64,000 bases of DNA, taken from assembly GCA_030407085.1 (NCBI GenBank), contig CM059586.1, positions 17,502,001-17,566,000 on the forward strand. The letters are read 5' to 3'. Under the pieces are notes generated by a model. It was not told the origin of the DNA. It ran no database searches and was given only the letters and a program-made list of their open reading frames with translations. A program made the position numbers and the translations under genes. Source of the stretch: Trichopria drosophilae. Its lineage: Eukaryota > Arthropoda > Insecta > Hymenoptera > Diapriidae. This document shows positions 35,251-48,661 of this stretch, piece by piece (the stretch's first letter is position 1; each line of letters starts with the position of its first letter).

Positions 35251-36220
35251 TATTTTTTCATTATTATTTTCAAGTAGCAGTGTCGCAATATATACGCAAA
35301 GCCATGCTGTTGTTTACATTTCGGAATATTGTTTACTAGTCAAGAATACAGTCACGACCGTTGCCGTACTTGATGTGGGTTTCCGCAGTTTCCTACATCA
35401 TCAACAAATGTAAGTATGACGCCATCTATATATATAAATACATATATGGGCATTGTTCTAGAATTTTTAAACTTTATGTTGTCGCTCATTATGATACCTT
35501 AAGAATTTTAAATATAACTTTGCAACACGACAGATCAACAAATTTTTGTTCGTTTTACATGTAATAAGTGTTTATTACTAATTACAGATATGTAGAAAAC
35601 AATGAGAGTAAATAAAAGTAGTGAATTTGCCTGTTTTTGGTGCGCGACACTCACTACATTTTTTCAGTTTTAACACTGAAACTTTTTGCACCTTTTTTTT
35701 ATGGTCTGTGGTTTTTTGTGGAAGTATTTGGGGATGTAAACAAATGAAAAATCCTTAACATAATGATGTGCCTCACTGAGGAATAAAATTATATACCTTC
35801 AAACTTGCGAGATAACTTTTTTTTATAGTTGACAATTTAGCAATCAACCTTAGATAATTTTTTTCACATTGATTTTTAAGAAACCACACAACAGGGGTAC
35901 ATTACCTATATGATAAGAAGTAATTTGAGCCTTTGCCCGAATGTGTGCCACCTATACATAAAAAATGCGACCACGTCAAACTTTAAATTTCCAAGCGAAA
36001 CTCACTTTGAAAAATCAAATTATTTAATGGCACATCTACAATTTAGCTTCTAAGTACTTTGGAATCATTGTGATCTTTTCTCCTGTGTTATTAAAGTATT
36101 TATAACTTTTGTGTTTTTTTAATACAACAAAAAACACAATTTTTGACAATAATAAAATGATTATTCTTTACAAATCGTTTTAATTTTTTAGTATCCTTAA
36201 TGTTAAATCATGTATTTGGA
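35251..36220. other. Intergenic DNA, nothing recognised
   Basis: No gene, RNA or structured repeat that I can support. Confidence 0.4.
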
Positions 36221-36224
36221 TTTC

Positions 36225-36345
36225 AAATTTTAATGAAAACTGACTTTGGATTTGTAATCAGTGGCCTCAAAAACCCTAAAATATCAAATTTTATAAAAAT
36301 CAAAGAAATTTTGTAAAAATAGTCCGCCATATTTAATCCATTATT
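36225..36345. repeat. Diverged copy of the GATTCGTNATCAGCG / CCGCCAT repeat
   Basis: GGATTTGTAATCAGTGGCCTC followed by AAAAACCC and, downstream, GTCCGCCATATTTAATCC parallels the two 120-base units at 62213-62450. It is a solitary diverged copy. Confidence 0.5.
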
Positions 36346-36959
36346 TTAAATTTGAATAACTATTAACTAGACGTTTAATTTTATATACTAGCTTCTAAAA
36401 ATTTGGCCATTAGCAAAAGAATTGAATTTTTTATGTATATTAAACGTTACAAAACTAAAAACTAATTTTACGAGTAACGTAACATGTTACATTAAAAAAA
36501 AATACATTGTGTATAAATGAGTCACGCAAGGTTTTTCCTGTCATTTGATCAATTCTAAAGCCAATAAAATTAATTTCATGAATGAGCCTAAAAAAAATGC
36601 AATTTTCTTCAACCTCAAAGTTTAAAAGTTCTAGAATAATGCCCATATAAAAAATATTCAAAAAGAAACGAGGCAGTTACAAAATGTTCGCCGAGATGGT
36701 ATATATGAAACCTAGCAGTTTGTTTGTCAGCATGACAAAATTTCTTTGAAGGTCATTGATCAAGCATATGTACCTGGGATGAAGAAATTAAAAATGGCGG
36801 ATTAGTACGATTTTGTAATGTAATTTCAGTTAATTTCTTTTCAAAATGCAAACTACTTTCGTCCACTGTTGGAAAATTGGTCCCTTGCAATAGTGCAGTC
36901 TTTCTTTAAATTTTATCTGTAAAAAGTGAATCACTCGGAAAAGGGTAAAACAAAAATTC

Positions 36960-39350
36960 GGAAAAATAAAGAAATAACGCCAAAATGGACAACGATAAAT
37001 ATGAGATTTCGCAGCACTCCATCGCTTTATCGCCTCCGGTGACCGGTCACCTTGTTATCGTGGCGGTTCGAGTGAATGCATGACCGCTTCCGGTCGTATC
37101 ACGTGTGTATACATACATGCTGGACCAGGGGCCGGTCTTATCAACGGTATCTATCTAGACGACAATGGCGGGGGCGAATATCATCAAAAGTACGCTTTCA
37201 GCCAGGATAGGGTCAGATTCGCATTTTTGGTGGTACGGGGGAGGACTTTAAAGTCCATCGATTCAATGTACCGCGAAATGCGGCTGCATTCATCCCCCTT
37301 TTCCGCATTCTCTCTTTCTCATCCCGAAATCTCAGGAATATGGTACATAGATCACATATGGATTCTGAGTATAATGGAAGACATTTACAAATCCCTGGAT
37401 GCCTCCTATCATTCGAATACGCGCTTTAAAATTGTCCCCGTGCGACGGGCGTAATGAGTTTTTAAACAATTCGACTGCCGAACCCCTACTTAGGGTGGAG
37501 ATTTATATCGTTCACGCATGATCTGGGTTTATGACGAATTGGTGACGGTCATTTTTGAAAACAATCTTCCAGTTGATTTGTATTTGGATTTCGTCGATAT
37601 TTTCCGTTTCAATTTAAATTCATAAGAAACAGTTATTGGATTGGCTTTGTTATTATAGGAATCATTACGTCATGGGCGATACAATCTGAGAAAGTCTGTG
37701 CATAGTTGTCCACTAACATATATGACATGGATGAGCTGGAGTTTGAAGAACAAGATGATACCAATTGACATTGTTTAGAAAAACAAACAGGATACAATGG
37801 TGGGGCTGTCGACTTCGAAATTATTCATGAATTCTCCGCTCGGTCTTTCCTAATTGTGCACCCATTTGTTAACCTGTATCATAATTCAATATTTCCTATT
37901 CTTATCATTCGTATGATTGGACTTAACCTAATAAAAACATACGTAACTTGAGGTGTCCAATCCCTGATGATATAAGGGTCTAAGTACAATTCTCCCCAGT
38001 CGTTTAAATCAATTCTGACAGATCATATGCTCCAGGTTTTTAGTTCTCCGTTGTTCAGGTGATTAGTAGTGACCCAAACTGGAAAACGTAAATACCTGGC
38101 GTAAGTATTCTCTGGCCTGGCCAAACTATTCAAAGTTCTGTCAATTTAAGGAATGACACGACATTCTGAAGGAATTAACAAATCAACAGTCTTCAGAACA
38201 ACAAATTTAAAATCGTTTAGGATAAATATAAAGAACGGAAGATCTATTATTTGGGAAGTAATGGGAGACCCATAAATTGAATCGATCAAAAATAAAAAGT
38301 TTTCGCGGATGGCCGAGTTCCCCTTCGCTATGCCGAGTACTGCTAGTCTGGGGGTGGTATAACGCGCGCATATAGGGGCTCGTACGTGGGGTGAGTTTAT
38401 GGGGGCCTCGAGTATATTTCCTGATTGAGCGAACTAATCCACGCAAAGGAGGTTTTATCGTCCAAGTATACCTAATCGGAAGGGTCTCGTTTGTCTCTTA
38501 CGCTTTCCGAGATATCTAAAATCGTCCCTACGATCGAGCGTTTCGAATACTCGGCTTGAAAATGTCATACCTCTTATTGCTTCAATCCGCGATTCTGTTT
38601 ACGAGTATTTTACCCATCGTTATAATTTTTAGTTATTTCAATCGGTTGCAAAAAATAACATCGTTATTTTAGTGATGTTTAGTTAATTGAATATCTTCAT
38701 GAGCAGATTATTCGGACTCATGGAAACGTTGTGTTGAAATTAATATAACCTTAAGTATATACCAACAATGGATGATACTTTCACCAGAGGAATTTTCTTT
38801 TTTGACCTTTTTTTTTGTTCCTCCAATCAATCCTCATAAAGGAAAATCTCTACCGCATTTCCACCCGGACGACTGCCGAAAACGCAATAGGCGGTAATCG
38901 GAGTCTTTCCGGAATCGACTTCGGGTATTTACGATAAGCATAAAACTCAAAGTTAGGTATGGGAGGGGGCAGGGGGAGGTGGACGCGAGAGGCAAATGCA
39001 TACGTCCCGCGGGACTCTCGACGGTCCTTGTATATAAGCCCCTGCAGAATCCGGAGAATTCGGGACATGGCCTGGGCGGGGTTTCGCCACGATCTTTTAA
39101 TCGTAACTTGCTGCAGCCGACCTAAGAACGAGTACGGTGAATCTATTTTTATTGTCCCCGCGATAGTATAGAGTTGTCCCTCTTTCTATTTATCGTCCGA
39201 GGGAAAAACTTTTGCCAGAGGAAGCGATTTCTCCTATTACTGACCCCCCTCCACCTCTTACGTTTACCTAAATTCGTTTCGAATCTGTGGAATGGAGTCG
39301 ACGTAAAGATGATTCACTTTGTTTTCTAAAACGGATCCTTTGTTTCATAC
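36960..39350. other. CpG-richer islands, possible regulatory DNA
   Basis: Blocks at about 37010-37450, 38300-38480 and 38840-39260 are clearly richer in G, C and CpG than the AT-rich surroundings. They have few simple repeats and no transposon ends. CGGTGACCGGTCACC at about 37037-37051 is a palindrome, and GGGAGGGGGCAGGGGGAGG lies near 38960. The 124-codon frame from 37080 has no recognisable domain and may be open only because stops are rare in GC-richer DNA. Regulatory function is an inference from base composition alone. Confidence 0.4.
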
Positions 39351-40539
39351 TGCATTCTCTGACATTTCAAATTGGAAAATAGTGCTTCTTTTGAGAAAAT
39401 CAGGCTTTGTGATTTTTCAATATTATTAACGTGAAAATCGCAAGTATTTGATCATCGATATTCTTGTCGGTAAAGTATCTTACTAAGAACTCCACATCAT
39501 CTGCACTATTAACCGATATTGTCGCTAATTTAGTCCGTCTCAATTACATTCTTGTCATTCTTCACATTGTTCTTAAGTTTTACATTGACTTACATTACTG
39601 GAACCCAGATTTTTTGATGGATTATGGATATTCCGATCGAAATCCTGTCCCATTCGCATTAGTGTATGAGAACTGCTGTCGTTTCCATGAGATATCTTAT
39701 CATCCGATAGTATCCAGCGATAGGGTTGTATACGTCAAATATCGTTCGAAAAGTGGTTTTTGCCTAAAAAAGGATTTTTTTTAATGACCTGAAGAAATTA
39801 AACTTTGTTGAAGAATTGTTAACTGTGAAGAAACGATCTCTCTTAAACTAAAAATAGCACTGCTAAATCCCTTTGCAACGTTTTTAGAAATAAAAAACCA
39901 AGAGAAAAGATAACTAAACAAAACACGGAAAAATACCGCGGAGAAAATAACCGGCGGAAAAAAGAAAATTATATTTGCCACATATTATAATGCATATTAA
40001 TACTTTTGTTCATCTTTTAATAATAAACCAAAATTAGCATAAATTGTAGTACTCGCAACAAGGAGCACCTGAATGCGACTTGCGATTAAAAACTATCTCT
40101 TCGACGATGACTATAGTTAATACGAGGTCAGCTGACTGCGTTGAGGGGTATTTAGTTAGGTTTACTAGTAAGTGCATATTTTGAGAACAGTGGTCGACTT
40201 GGCAATGTGTGCCAGAAGGGGTACCGATCCGCGGTCTCCTCGTACAAAGTATCCTAACTTGACCACTATATAGAGAACCTACTTAGATATACCGTGTGCC
40301 TTTTACAGTTGAGAATGTGTGTGATCCTAAAGTTACTGGCCCTATCTTGTGGGCTATTTTGTGGACTATTTTGTGTATGGATTTTTTTTCGAGAACATTT
40401 TTTTCTAGTCTTTTTTCCCATGGCTTTCTATTCCTCTAACCTTTTGTAACATAATGTTGTCTCGACCATGTTTGTTTGATTAGTAAGCAAAATATTATTT
40501 GCCCATGCAAATTTAATTCTAAAGATGAATTTTCAGATG
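39351..40539. other. Intergenic DNA, nothing recognised
   Basis: Mixed composition. The 106-codon frame ending at 39784 begins at a non-ATG codon and has no recognisable family features. Confidence 0.4.
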
Positions 40540-41640
40540 GATCCTCATCCAAAATAATATATTCTTCTAATAGAGGTCGTGAAAATGTCAATCTCTACAT
40601 TTATCACCTTCAGTTCAGAAGCATTATCCTTAAAGACATAACTTGATTAGTTTTTTTCAGATTTCTCGAAATACTTTTCAAAATTTGCAAGCTTTCCCAA
40701 ATAACATTGTTCGTTGGAATTAATTCATTAGCCGAAGCTGTGGATGTTGAAGATCATTCTAAAAAAAGATCAGTCGACGGTGAACGGCAACTATCATCAA
40801 AGTTGTCATTCTGATACCGACGTTTTCGGTGACCAATTGGGGATCTGCTGTGTGATTTCCTCTTTTTGTGTTCCCTACAGCTGGAACGTCGTTGATGACT
40901 TGATCGTCCCATGATTGTACTCCAGTGAAAACGAAAATATATCCAAAATAACCACCATCGCGACAATTCTTTCTTTCTCAAAAACAGCATGACAGGAGAA
41001 ATAGGAACAGATTTGGAGCAGTAGGCGGGAGGCATTTCAAACCAGATGGCGCAGGTTCCAAGTAGCATAGGCAGTACATACTTCGTGGACGGTCACAATG
41101 ATACCCTCCGGAGTTACAATTTTATTTTTGTTGTTACACCTGCATGCAAACCGCGCCTTTACCATGCCAGTAAAGTGTGCGACATGAAACATATTCAACA
41201 CGTGTGTCTTCAGGGGTACTACAGCGGGCATTTGTCGGATTTTGCGACCTCTTGACAGGGCGCTTATCACTCTTTTACGTCCGCTTCTTGGTTTTCGCAA
41301 TTTCGAACCCGCCTTGTACTTTACCGAAAGTATAAAGGTGCAGTTACGTGGAGGGTTGATAAAAACACCGTGTATATCACGGGCGAGAATGTCCACCGTT
41401 GTCAATACGTTCCTTTGCACTCTTGATACGCATTATACTATTATATTCTTGATACCATATATTTTTTGACCCTCCGGTCGTAAAACTCTATTTTTCGGCC
41501 TAGGGCGAAACCTTCGGCCGCGAATTATCGAGTTCTACGGCAATCGGATCAAAAAATACATTATTGGTCACGGGCGAAATATGGATCTCCGAAGAGTGTG
41601 ATTGTTACCCTCACTTCGCTTGGGCGACAAACTTAACAAT
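40540..41640 (-). pseudogene. Broken RS-rich coding remnant, possibly retroelement gag-like
   Basis: On the minus strand an ATG at 40912 opens a basic Ser/Arg-rich stretch (MGRSSHQRRSS, then KKRKSHSRSPIGHRKRR) that stops at 40754. In another frame the coding texture continues with STSTASANELIPTNNVIW and, further on, LLEEYIILDEDPSENSS. Frames change at least twice, so it is not a working gene. The acidic 'LDEDPSENSS' after an RS-rich start recalls insect DIRS-type ORF1 proteins, but I am unsure. The 41040-41640 part upstream on that strand is CpG-richer, with small hairpins (GTCGAAGATCGAC; GGGCGAAACCTTCGGCC). Confidence 0.4.
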
Positions 41641-41989
41641 CGTCGAAGATCGACAATTGCGCCCTTGGCACATAATGTACTATCGTACTGTTAATGTAAC
41701 ATCCTCGAGAGTCATATTATTGTTTCCACGTACTTTTCGTTAACTGTAGTTGGTACTATGCATCTTTGGTCGTTGCAACTGTAACAATATATTTGATTTT
41801 AATAGTATCATAACTTAACATCCATTATAATAAATATACGAGATAACATAAAAAAATACATTATCTTCGACTCGAATAATAAACATCCGAAAGAAAACTA
41901 TTAAACAGATTTCTGCTACCATAACGTACACCTTACATAGAAAAAAAATGGCATAAATTCCCCTTGAAACAACAGCTATCACTGCATCA

Positions 41990-42480
41990 AGCGGGGAAAA
42001 TCCATTTGATCCGATAATGTCCTTAGTTAAAATTCCAGTGTAACCTCACGCCCGAGGTCCCGTGGGCAGTCGGAAGCTGCGAACAATAAAAGCAAACGAC
42101 TCATAACGAGCACGAAGGAGAGCGAGCCGCATCAGGGATTACGGACAGTGTGTGGTCAGCCGTGCTGCTTGTTAATGCGTGGACCTTGCGGTAGACGATC
42201 TGCCCACCGAAGAATGAATATTCAACAGTAAACACTGCAGGAGCTTGTAAAATTCGGTGGATGAAATAATGTCCATCAACAATGAGTGCGACAAGGACAA
42301 TGGGTTGGTAGCGGGGGTGAGTCGGCCGGATATCAACCCGAGACATGGAGGGAACTTATTGTTTACGACATCGTGTACTGTTGTAATACCGGTCAAGTGG
42401 TCATTGTCGGGTAATCGGCTGCTACATCCTGGCCTAATCTCTCTTTGACAAAGCCACAGTCAAGCAATAAACGGCCAGGA
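41990..42480. other. CpG-richer island, possible regulatory DNA
   Basis: About 480 bases with higher G+C (for example CACGCCCGAGGTCCCGTGGG near 42049). Short open frames exist on both strands without family features. It is flanked by AT-rich DNA. Confidence 0.35.
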
Positions 42481-42645
42481 ATCAAAGTCAAATATATACG
42501 AAATAGCATTTCCGTTATTTCGTTAGAGGAATTAATTTCTATTAACACAAATTTATTGAAATGTATGTCACAAGTTTTTATTTTTAAGTAATCAAAGTAA
42601 ATAATTATAGTTAATTGTAAGAAAAAATGATTAGACTAAAACGGG

Positions 42646-42873
42646 TGGGTACAAAAATCTCGACACCTGAAATTCCCGGTGCCACCTTACTGGTCAAAAA
42701 CCTGATGTTCAAAATCCCGAAATTCCAAACTGAAAACTTCTAAAATAAAGTAGAGTTGATGATTTTAGTCAGGTTTTTGAGTGATGTGGCAAGTCGAGAT
42801 TTTGGACGTCTGGATTTTGATGGTCATGATTTTGATCTGTCGGGTTTATGGCACATTGGGATTTTGGTACCCA
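42646..42873. repeat. Word-built foldback repeat, inverted copy of 3358-3570
   Basis: Left end TGGGTACAAAAATC and right end GATTTTGGTACCCA are inverted repeats. Between them, phrases such as CTCGACACCTGAAATTCCCG, AAAATCCCGAAATTCC, CGAGATTTTGGACG and CTGGATTTTGATG are variants of one word in both orientations. The centre is shared with the 3358 copy in reverse. Confidence 0.65.
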
Positions 42874-43689
42874 GCTTACAATGTGGACTTTACAAGGAAT
42901 GGAATTTGTTTTGAGGATGAATATGCGCTCGACACGCCGTACAATTAAACAAATGTTCAATAGTATCTGGAATATTGAATTGTCTAACGAGCGATAAATC
43001 TATCTTCGTGTATTTTGGTGCATTGTCATTCCTTCCTGACAATTTTGTTGTTGTGCGTAAAATACCGCATTATACATTTTCACATGTAAACCGATTTCAG
43101 AAATTCAGCCAGTTTTAAACTTGTCTGCAATATTCAATATATCCTCAATGGAATCAATTTAGTGGCAATAACTAAAAAGTGATTAATAAAACAAAAAATT
43201 GAGTAAAAGTAATGTTTAAAATTAGTGGGTAGAACATTTAAAAGTTAGTGTGATGAATTTTAAACAAAAATGCTCTAATTTAACTTCATATTTATGTAAA
43301 TTTAGATACCACCCAAGCAGGAAAATAGGATGAAATTACCCGTTCTGGACCTTCTATCAGGTTAGAGATTTTCCCGACCCCGACTTGTTTACCCTAAATT
43401 CAGAGTCGACTTATGGTGAGTGAATGCGTTAATTAGATCGTGCGAAATGTACCTGTAGTAATCAGCAATGGTTGATGACCTTCGTCCTCATTTACGGGAT
43501 TATACTAAGCTTTGAATAACTAAATCCTTCACAGAATATCAAATACTCTCCTAAACTATAACTGTAAAAATATTAAGTGCGTTGTATTCATATCACGTTC
43601 CTTTTTTGGATAGCAGATACACTAAATGAAACAAAATTACACTTTGAGAAATAATTGTTTTTAAAAAATGAGAAACGAATGGGAGGTAA

Positions 43690-43930
43690 TTTACGTCGGC
43701 TATATAGAAGCATGAAGAAAAACCTGCATTAGCACGGGTGGATAAATAAAGGGCAAGCAGGAGAAAGGACCAGATACAGCACGTTGACCATCCCGAACGT
43801 AATAATAATTAATAATTCGCAGCTGGAAGATGTACGCTTGCATCCTTATCTTCTGTTATCACGACAACGGCTACAGCATTTCTGAGCACGTTCGCCCTCG
43901 AGTACTGCATGCAGATTTTTTTAGAAAAAC
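43690..43930. other. Short GC-richer island
   Basis: A block from about GTCGGCTATATAGAAGC to CGCCCTCGAGTACTGCATGC stands out from AT-rich flanks and shows no repeat structure. It is a candidate conserved non-coding element by composition only. Confidence 0.3.
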
Positions 43931-44274
43931 CGTAACGTTACTTCCTGAAAAAAATGTTAGCTAATAAGCTTGACCAACTAAAAGACTCCAGCATAATTTA
44001 CATTAATCTTCTTTACTTTCGAGATAAACGTTTCTCGCAAACTACAAATTTTGCAGACGACGACAGAGCACAAGTAAAATGTCGATAGCTCCTATTCCTA
44101 CAGTGCACATTAGAAGAGGCTCAAGAAGTTATAAGATACTAATCCAAAGATTGGTTAGTATGAAATATATATATTTATCATGCAATATAATACTCATTGG
44201 AAATTTCGTTTTATAATGTTCTATCTGAGGAATCAGGCTCAAAAACTGCTTTTTTAATACACGTGTCTGTAGAG

Positions 44275-44334
44275 TGTTTTTAGTCCGTAAACTGCGAGTT
44301 ATGGACTGATCTCCGCACTTTACGGACTAAAAAC
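44275..44334. repeat. Hairpin of TTTTTAGTCCGTAAA arms
   Basis: GTTTTTAGTCCGTAAACTGCG and its near-perfect reverse CGCACTTTACGGACTAAAAAC are separated by 16 bases. The same TTTTAGTCCG/CCGTAAA words occur in the repeat at 19575-19812. Confidence 0.65.
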
Positions 44335-45065
44335 AGTGGGTAAAACGCGAACAGTGTATCAAAAAATAGTGTTCGTGATATCACCTCCATAAGAGTCGAT
44401 ACTTGCGCAACTGCAGCTAAAACTGTCCTTTTCGTTTTTCGAAAGAATTAAATTAAATTTGCTGAAAAAGTCTGGTGGATTTGAGTTTAAAAATTGAAAA
44501 TTTTCTAAAATGGATGGGCGCAGATGAATTTGGTCTAAGATGAGATTCGGATAACGAAAAGTAACTTCCGAAGTTTCTGTGATTTATATAAATTAATATG
44601 TGGAGGAAAGGACACGATATCGAACGTGTCCTGAGCAGAAGTCGCTGGCCGAAGGCAGAACGTCCCTCTGCGCTTGTGTTTTGATTCCGACTGTTATAGA
44701 GAAGACATATATCACTGATCCACCCCACTGCCGAAGACGGTAGTAGTTAGGGTAGAGAGATATCGGGACTAAGGGATGAGACTGGACACGACCGATTTAT
44801 TGCCTGACGCATGTTATTATTTAAATTTATTTCACAACTCTGACTATTAAGAGGACATACGGACGTTGATTTTGTCTTTTAACTGCAATACAGACGGTTG
44901 TTGTGGATTAGTTTGAGATTAGTAGGGTCGATGATTAAATATTTTTTTATTTTTCTATTAACATTTTTATCAAAGGTAATTGAAACTAAGATTGATCAGA
45001 TAATGTGGTAAGTGTAAATAATACTTGGTAGAGATAGCTAGTTAAATGTAAATAATAATTGAAAG
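44335..45065. other. Intergenic DNA, nothing recognised
   Basis: No supported gene. Open frames on the minus strand have no family features. Confidence 0.4.
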
Positions 45066-45089
45066 TTATATCAGTGTAAACCTTCCTTT

Positions 45090-46045
45090 TTTGATGTTAT
45101 TGTTATTGTTGTCGACGTTGCCGCCGTAGTCGTCGTCGTCATCGTCATCGTTGTCATTGTTGTTGTTGCCATTGTTGTTCTTGTTATGATCATTGCTGTT
45201 GTTATTGTCATTGTTGTCGTTGTTGACGTTGTCGCCGTTGTTTTCATCGTTGTTGTTGTCATTGTTGTTGTTGTTGTTGTCGTTCACGTTGCCGTTGTCA
45301 TTCATTGTTGTTGTTGTTGTTGACGTTGCTACCGTAGTCGTCGTCGTCGTATTTGTTGTTGTTATTGCTGTCGTTGTTTAAGTTGTCAGCATCGTTGTCC
45401 TCGTTGTTGTTGCCAATGTTGTTATTGTTGATGTTGCTGCTGTACTCGTCGTCGTCGTCGTCGTCGTCGTATTTGTTGTTGTTATTGCTGTCGTTGTTTA
45501 AGTTGTCAGCATCGTTGTCCTCGTTGTTGTTGCCAATGTTGTTATTGTTGATGTTGCTGCTGTACTCGTCGTCGTCGTCGTCGTCATCGTAGTTTTTGTT
45601 GTTGTAGTTATTGTTGTTCCTTCCGTTATCGTCGATGTTGTTATTGCCATTGTTGTTGTTGTTATAGATGTTACTGTCAACGTTGCCAGCTTAGACATCG
45701 TCCTCGTCGTCGACGTCGTTGTTGTTATTATTGTCATTGTTATTTTTGTTGGCGTTGCCAGTCTGGACATCGTCATCGTTCTCGTGATTGCTGTTGGTGG
45801 CGTTGCCGTCATAGTCGTCCTCGTCGTTGTTGCCATTGTTGTTATTGTTGACGTTGCTGCTGCACTCGTCGTCGTCGCCGTAGTGGACAGTCTAGACATC
45901 ATCGTTGTTGTTGTGGCTGCTCTTATTGTTGACATCGCCGTCATAGTCGTCGTCTTTGTGGCTGTTTTTGACTTTGCCGACTTTGTCGTCATCGCTGTTG
46001 TGATCGTTTTTGTTGTTATTGTTACAATTATTATTATTATTATTT
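45090..46045. repeat. Long imperfect TTG/GTC trinucleotide tract
   Basis: About 950 bases are built almost entirely of GTT, GTC, ATT, GCC and CAT-type triplets in phase. All three forward and reverse frames stay open over long distances, giving low-complexity Asn/Asp/Thr- or Leu/Val-rich products that should not be read as proteins. Positions 45361-45480 and 45481-45600 are nearly identical, a 120-base tandem duplication inside the tract. Confidence 0.95.
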
Positions 46046-46049
46046 ATTA

Positions 46050-48657
46050 TTTAAATCAAATAAGTCTGGTAATTAATTTCGTTTATGTTGTTTACATTAT
46101 TTGTTCGTGGTGATCATAAACTTTATATGAAAAAGTTAATAAATTGAATTATTATAGTTTACTCATCTATGGTATTGTCAACAGTCAATTTTACCACTAT
46201 CGCTAAGAGATATCCTCATCAAACGGAGACATTGTACCAATATCAATAATTTCTTAAGCCAAAGTTTCAAATCAATTTTCGGAAATCCCCTTTCGTCGGA
46301 CGAACCGGAGATTGTCCACAACGATCCTACGTCTCGAAAGGAGTTCAGGAGACTTTGAACAAAACATTTTCAATTCGGAATTAATTTCAATCTTGAATTC
46401 TCAAACGCTCGGAGATATGATAGAGCACGCTTCGACGACTTTGAATACATCTAAGATTGAGTCTACATCGTCCAAGATACGTGGAGAAAACCACCTCAGA
46501 GTCGCACAGCTTCGGAGTGGGCAGCGTCCTCAAGGGTTCGTGGGTGGCTTGTAATGAGATTTGCTTGGAAAGTCCAAGACCCGGTTTAAGCTCGGATCAC
46601 GTTCGATCGTTTAGTTTTTTCGTCTCCAACATTTTTTACCAGCTTTTCTTTCCTTTTTCAGTTTATTCCGCCTCATTTTTTTTTGTTTCTGATTTTTATT
46701 ACGTTTTGTGCTTGCAGTCGATACGAAGATCGTTTCATAGACATTGAGAATTTTCATTCATTTTCCTTGTTTTGTACTTTTTTTAAGAATAGTTTTATTT
46801 TGTTGCTTGTCTACTTTTTGATAATACAAACGGTGTTGCATAATTCATCATTTTTAATAGATTTCTGTCTAAATTTCATGAATAAGTGTACATGCACTTA
46901 TTCTTCTTCGTGGGCGATTTTAAGTTGAATTTTCACTTTAAATATAATTATATAGGTATATAATATAAACTTAGTACTATACTTTTACTTGTAAATATTT
47001 GAAAAAGTTTTTTTTCTTTTTCTTTTCCTGTAATTATATTATCAAAAGCACCGCAATAAATAAAAAAGGGTTTACTTTTATTTATTAGCGTTGAAAATAG
47101 TTATATATATTAATAATATTAAAACATATTTTAATAACAACAATTCAGCAAATGTAAGTGTTTTCAAAAGAGTAATCCAAAGTTCCATTTCAATATTTCA
47201 ATCATTCTTGATAATTTACCAAAGAAGATTTATAGATTAAAATTTACAACTTTCAACGCATATAGTAAAGATAATATGAAATTTTGTAGTTATCAAAATT
47301 GAAAGAAGGGCGAAAATATTAGCTGCAGTTTTACAAAGAAATATTCCAGGCACAGAGTGGAATTTCACGCCTAATTTCTCACGAATTCGGCGTTGAATAT
47401 TCGCCGATCGCGACGCCTCATGCGGGCCACGCATCATTTGACATCCGAGCCGTCAAATTTTTACTGAAGTTCAACATGAAAGTAAGATGACGAACAATTT
47501 CTTTTTGCTGTATTTATGACGTAACGTTAGAACAAAATTTTAAATAGTAGATATGAATAAATCAACGATACTTGCAGTGTTGGAAGAATTACACTGAGAG
47601 AAAGGTTTGTTCAGTATAAAGAAGGCTGACTTGTGCTTTAAGTCAATTTAAGGACTGTCAAACGAAATCGGTTAATATTTGATCAAATTAAAGTTGAAAT
47701 CGCTTCAAAACAAGTGGTTTTTACCAATCGACGGTCGATATTTTCTAAGATGGACCAATGAAATTTTGGATCGACTTACTGTCGACTTTCACCAAATCAA
47801 CCGATTATTGGCTCAATCAAAACTCGAAGTCGGTCAACTTTTGGTCGATAATAAAAAATTCGACTGAAATTTTACCTTAAACGTTTTCGGCTTTCGGTGA
47901 ATTGTCAGTCAATTTGTGGTCAATTATTTGCACATATCGACCGTCGATTTCTTTAAGAAGTATGATGATTAACCTAAACCATTTACTTAAATTAAGGCAA
48001 GATTATGATATATCAAAATATAGCTTTAAACTAAAATTAAGCTTCAAAGTAAACTGTAAGAATTTTAAGACTTTCTTTGGCTTCAGATGTTTAACTTTGA
48101 GGTTAGGAAATCGCATTACTCTTACATTTAGTAACTTTGTAGAGGTGTATTTTGCATTCCGAATAGCTGGACATCGGAATGGACTAGCAAAGGGATCCTT
48201 GGCCTCCGTCAATCTCAATAAAAGTATCGTATTGTACGTCATCTCACGCCGGATTCGTGCATAAAGCCAGAAAAGAAATGTCGATACTTGCCTGTTTCAG
48301 CGGCTACTGAAACGAGAAGAGGCACCTCCACATTGCTTTGTATTCTATCGACGGAACCAATCTCCATAACAAGAGCACGCAGAAACCGTAGCCGAGACAT
48401 CTTCCGCTGACTAGTACTTGGAGTGACTTCCTTTTTGACTCGAACTAAATTCCGTCGAATTTTTCCTAATTTAAGAATAACTGACAAATTCTGATGGACT
48501 TATATTTTTAAAAATTTCTACTTTTTACTTGGTGGACTTTAAGGTGTTAAATAGCGATTTGATATCGCCAAAATAAATTAAACTTGGACCACTACTACCC
48601 AAGTGTGATACGACGATTAGCAAGTTGGCATATTAGAATAATCGATAACTATTTTTG
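46050..48657. other. Intergenic DNA with one GC-richer patch and a TCGAC-word block
   Basis: A GC-richer patch lies at about 46270-46600. At 47715-47960 the words ATCGACGGTCGATAT, TCGACTTACTGTCGAC and ATATCGACCGTCGATTT are arranged in both orientations, suggesting a small word-built foldback. Open frames at 47902-48264 and 48239-48487 lack recognisable domains. Confidence 0.4.
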
Positions 48658-48661
48658 TTAA

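Noticed and set aside
37080..37454. A 124-codon frame beginning with ATG in CpG-rich DNA
   Set aside because: No recognisable domain, no neighbouring splice pattern or promoter; GC-richer DNA makes long frames by chance. Kept only as part of the island entry.
45066..45992. Asn/Asp-rich, Thr-rich and Leu/Val-rich long open frames on both strands
   Set aside because: They are translations of a trinucleotide tract; all frames are open because the triplets contain no stops.
48239..48487. 82-codon minus-strand frame with mixed composition
   Set aside because: No family features and no supporting splice or promoter signals.
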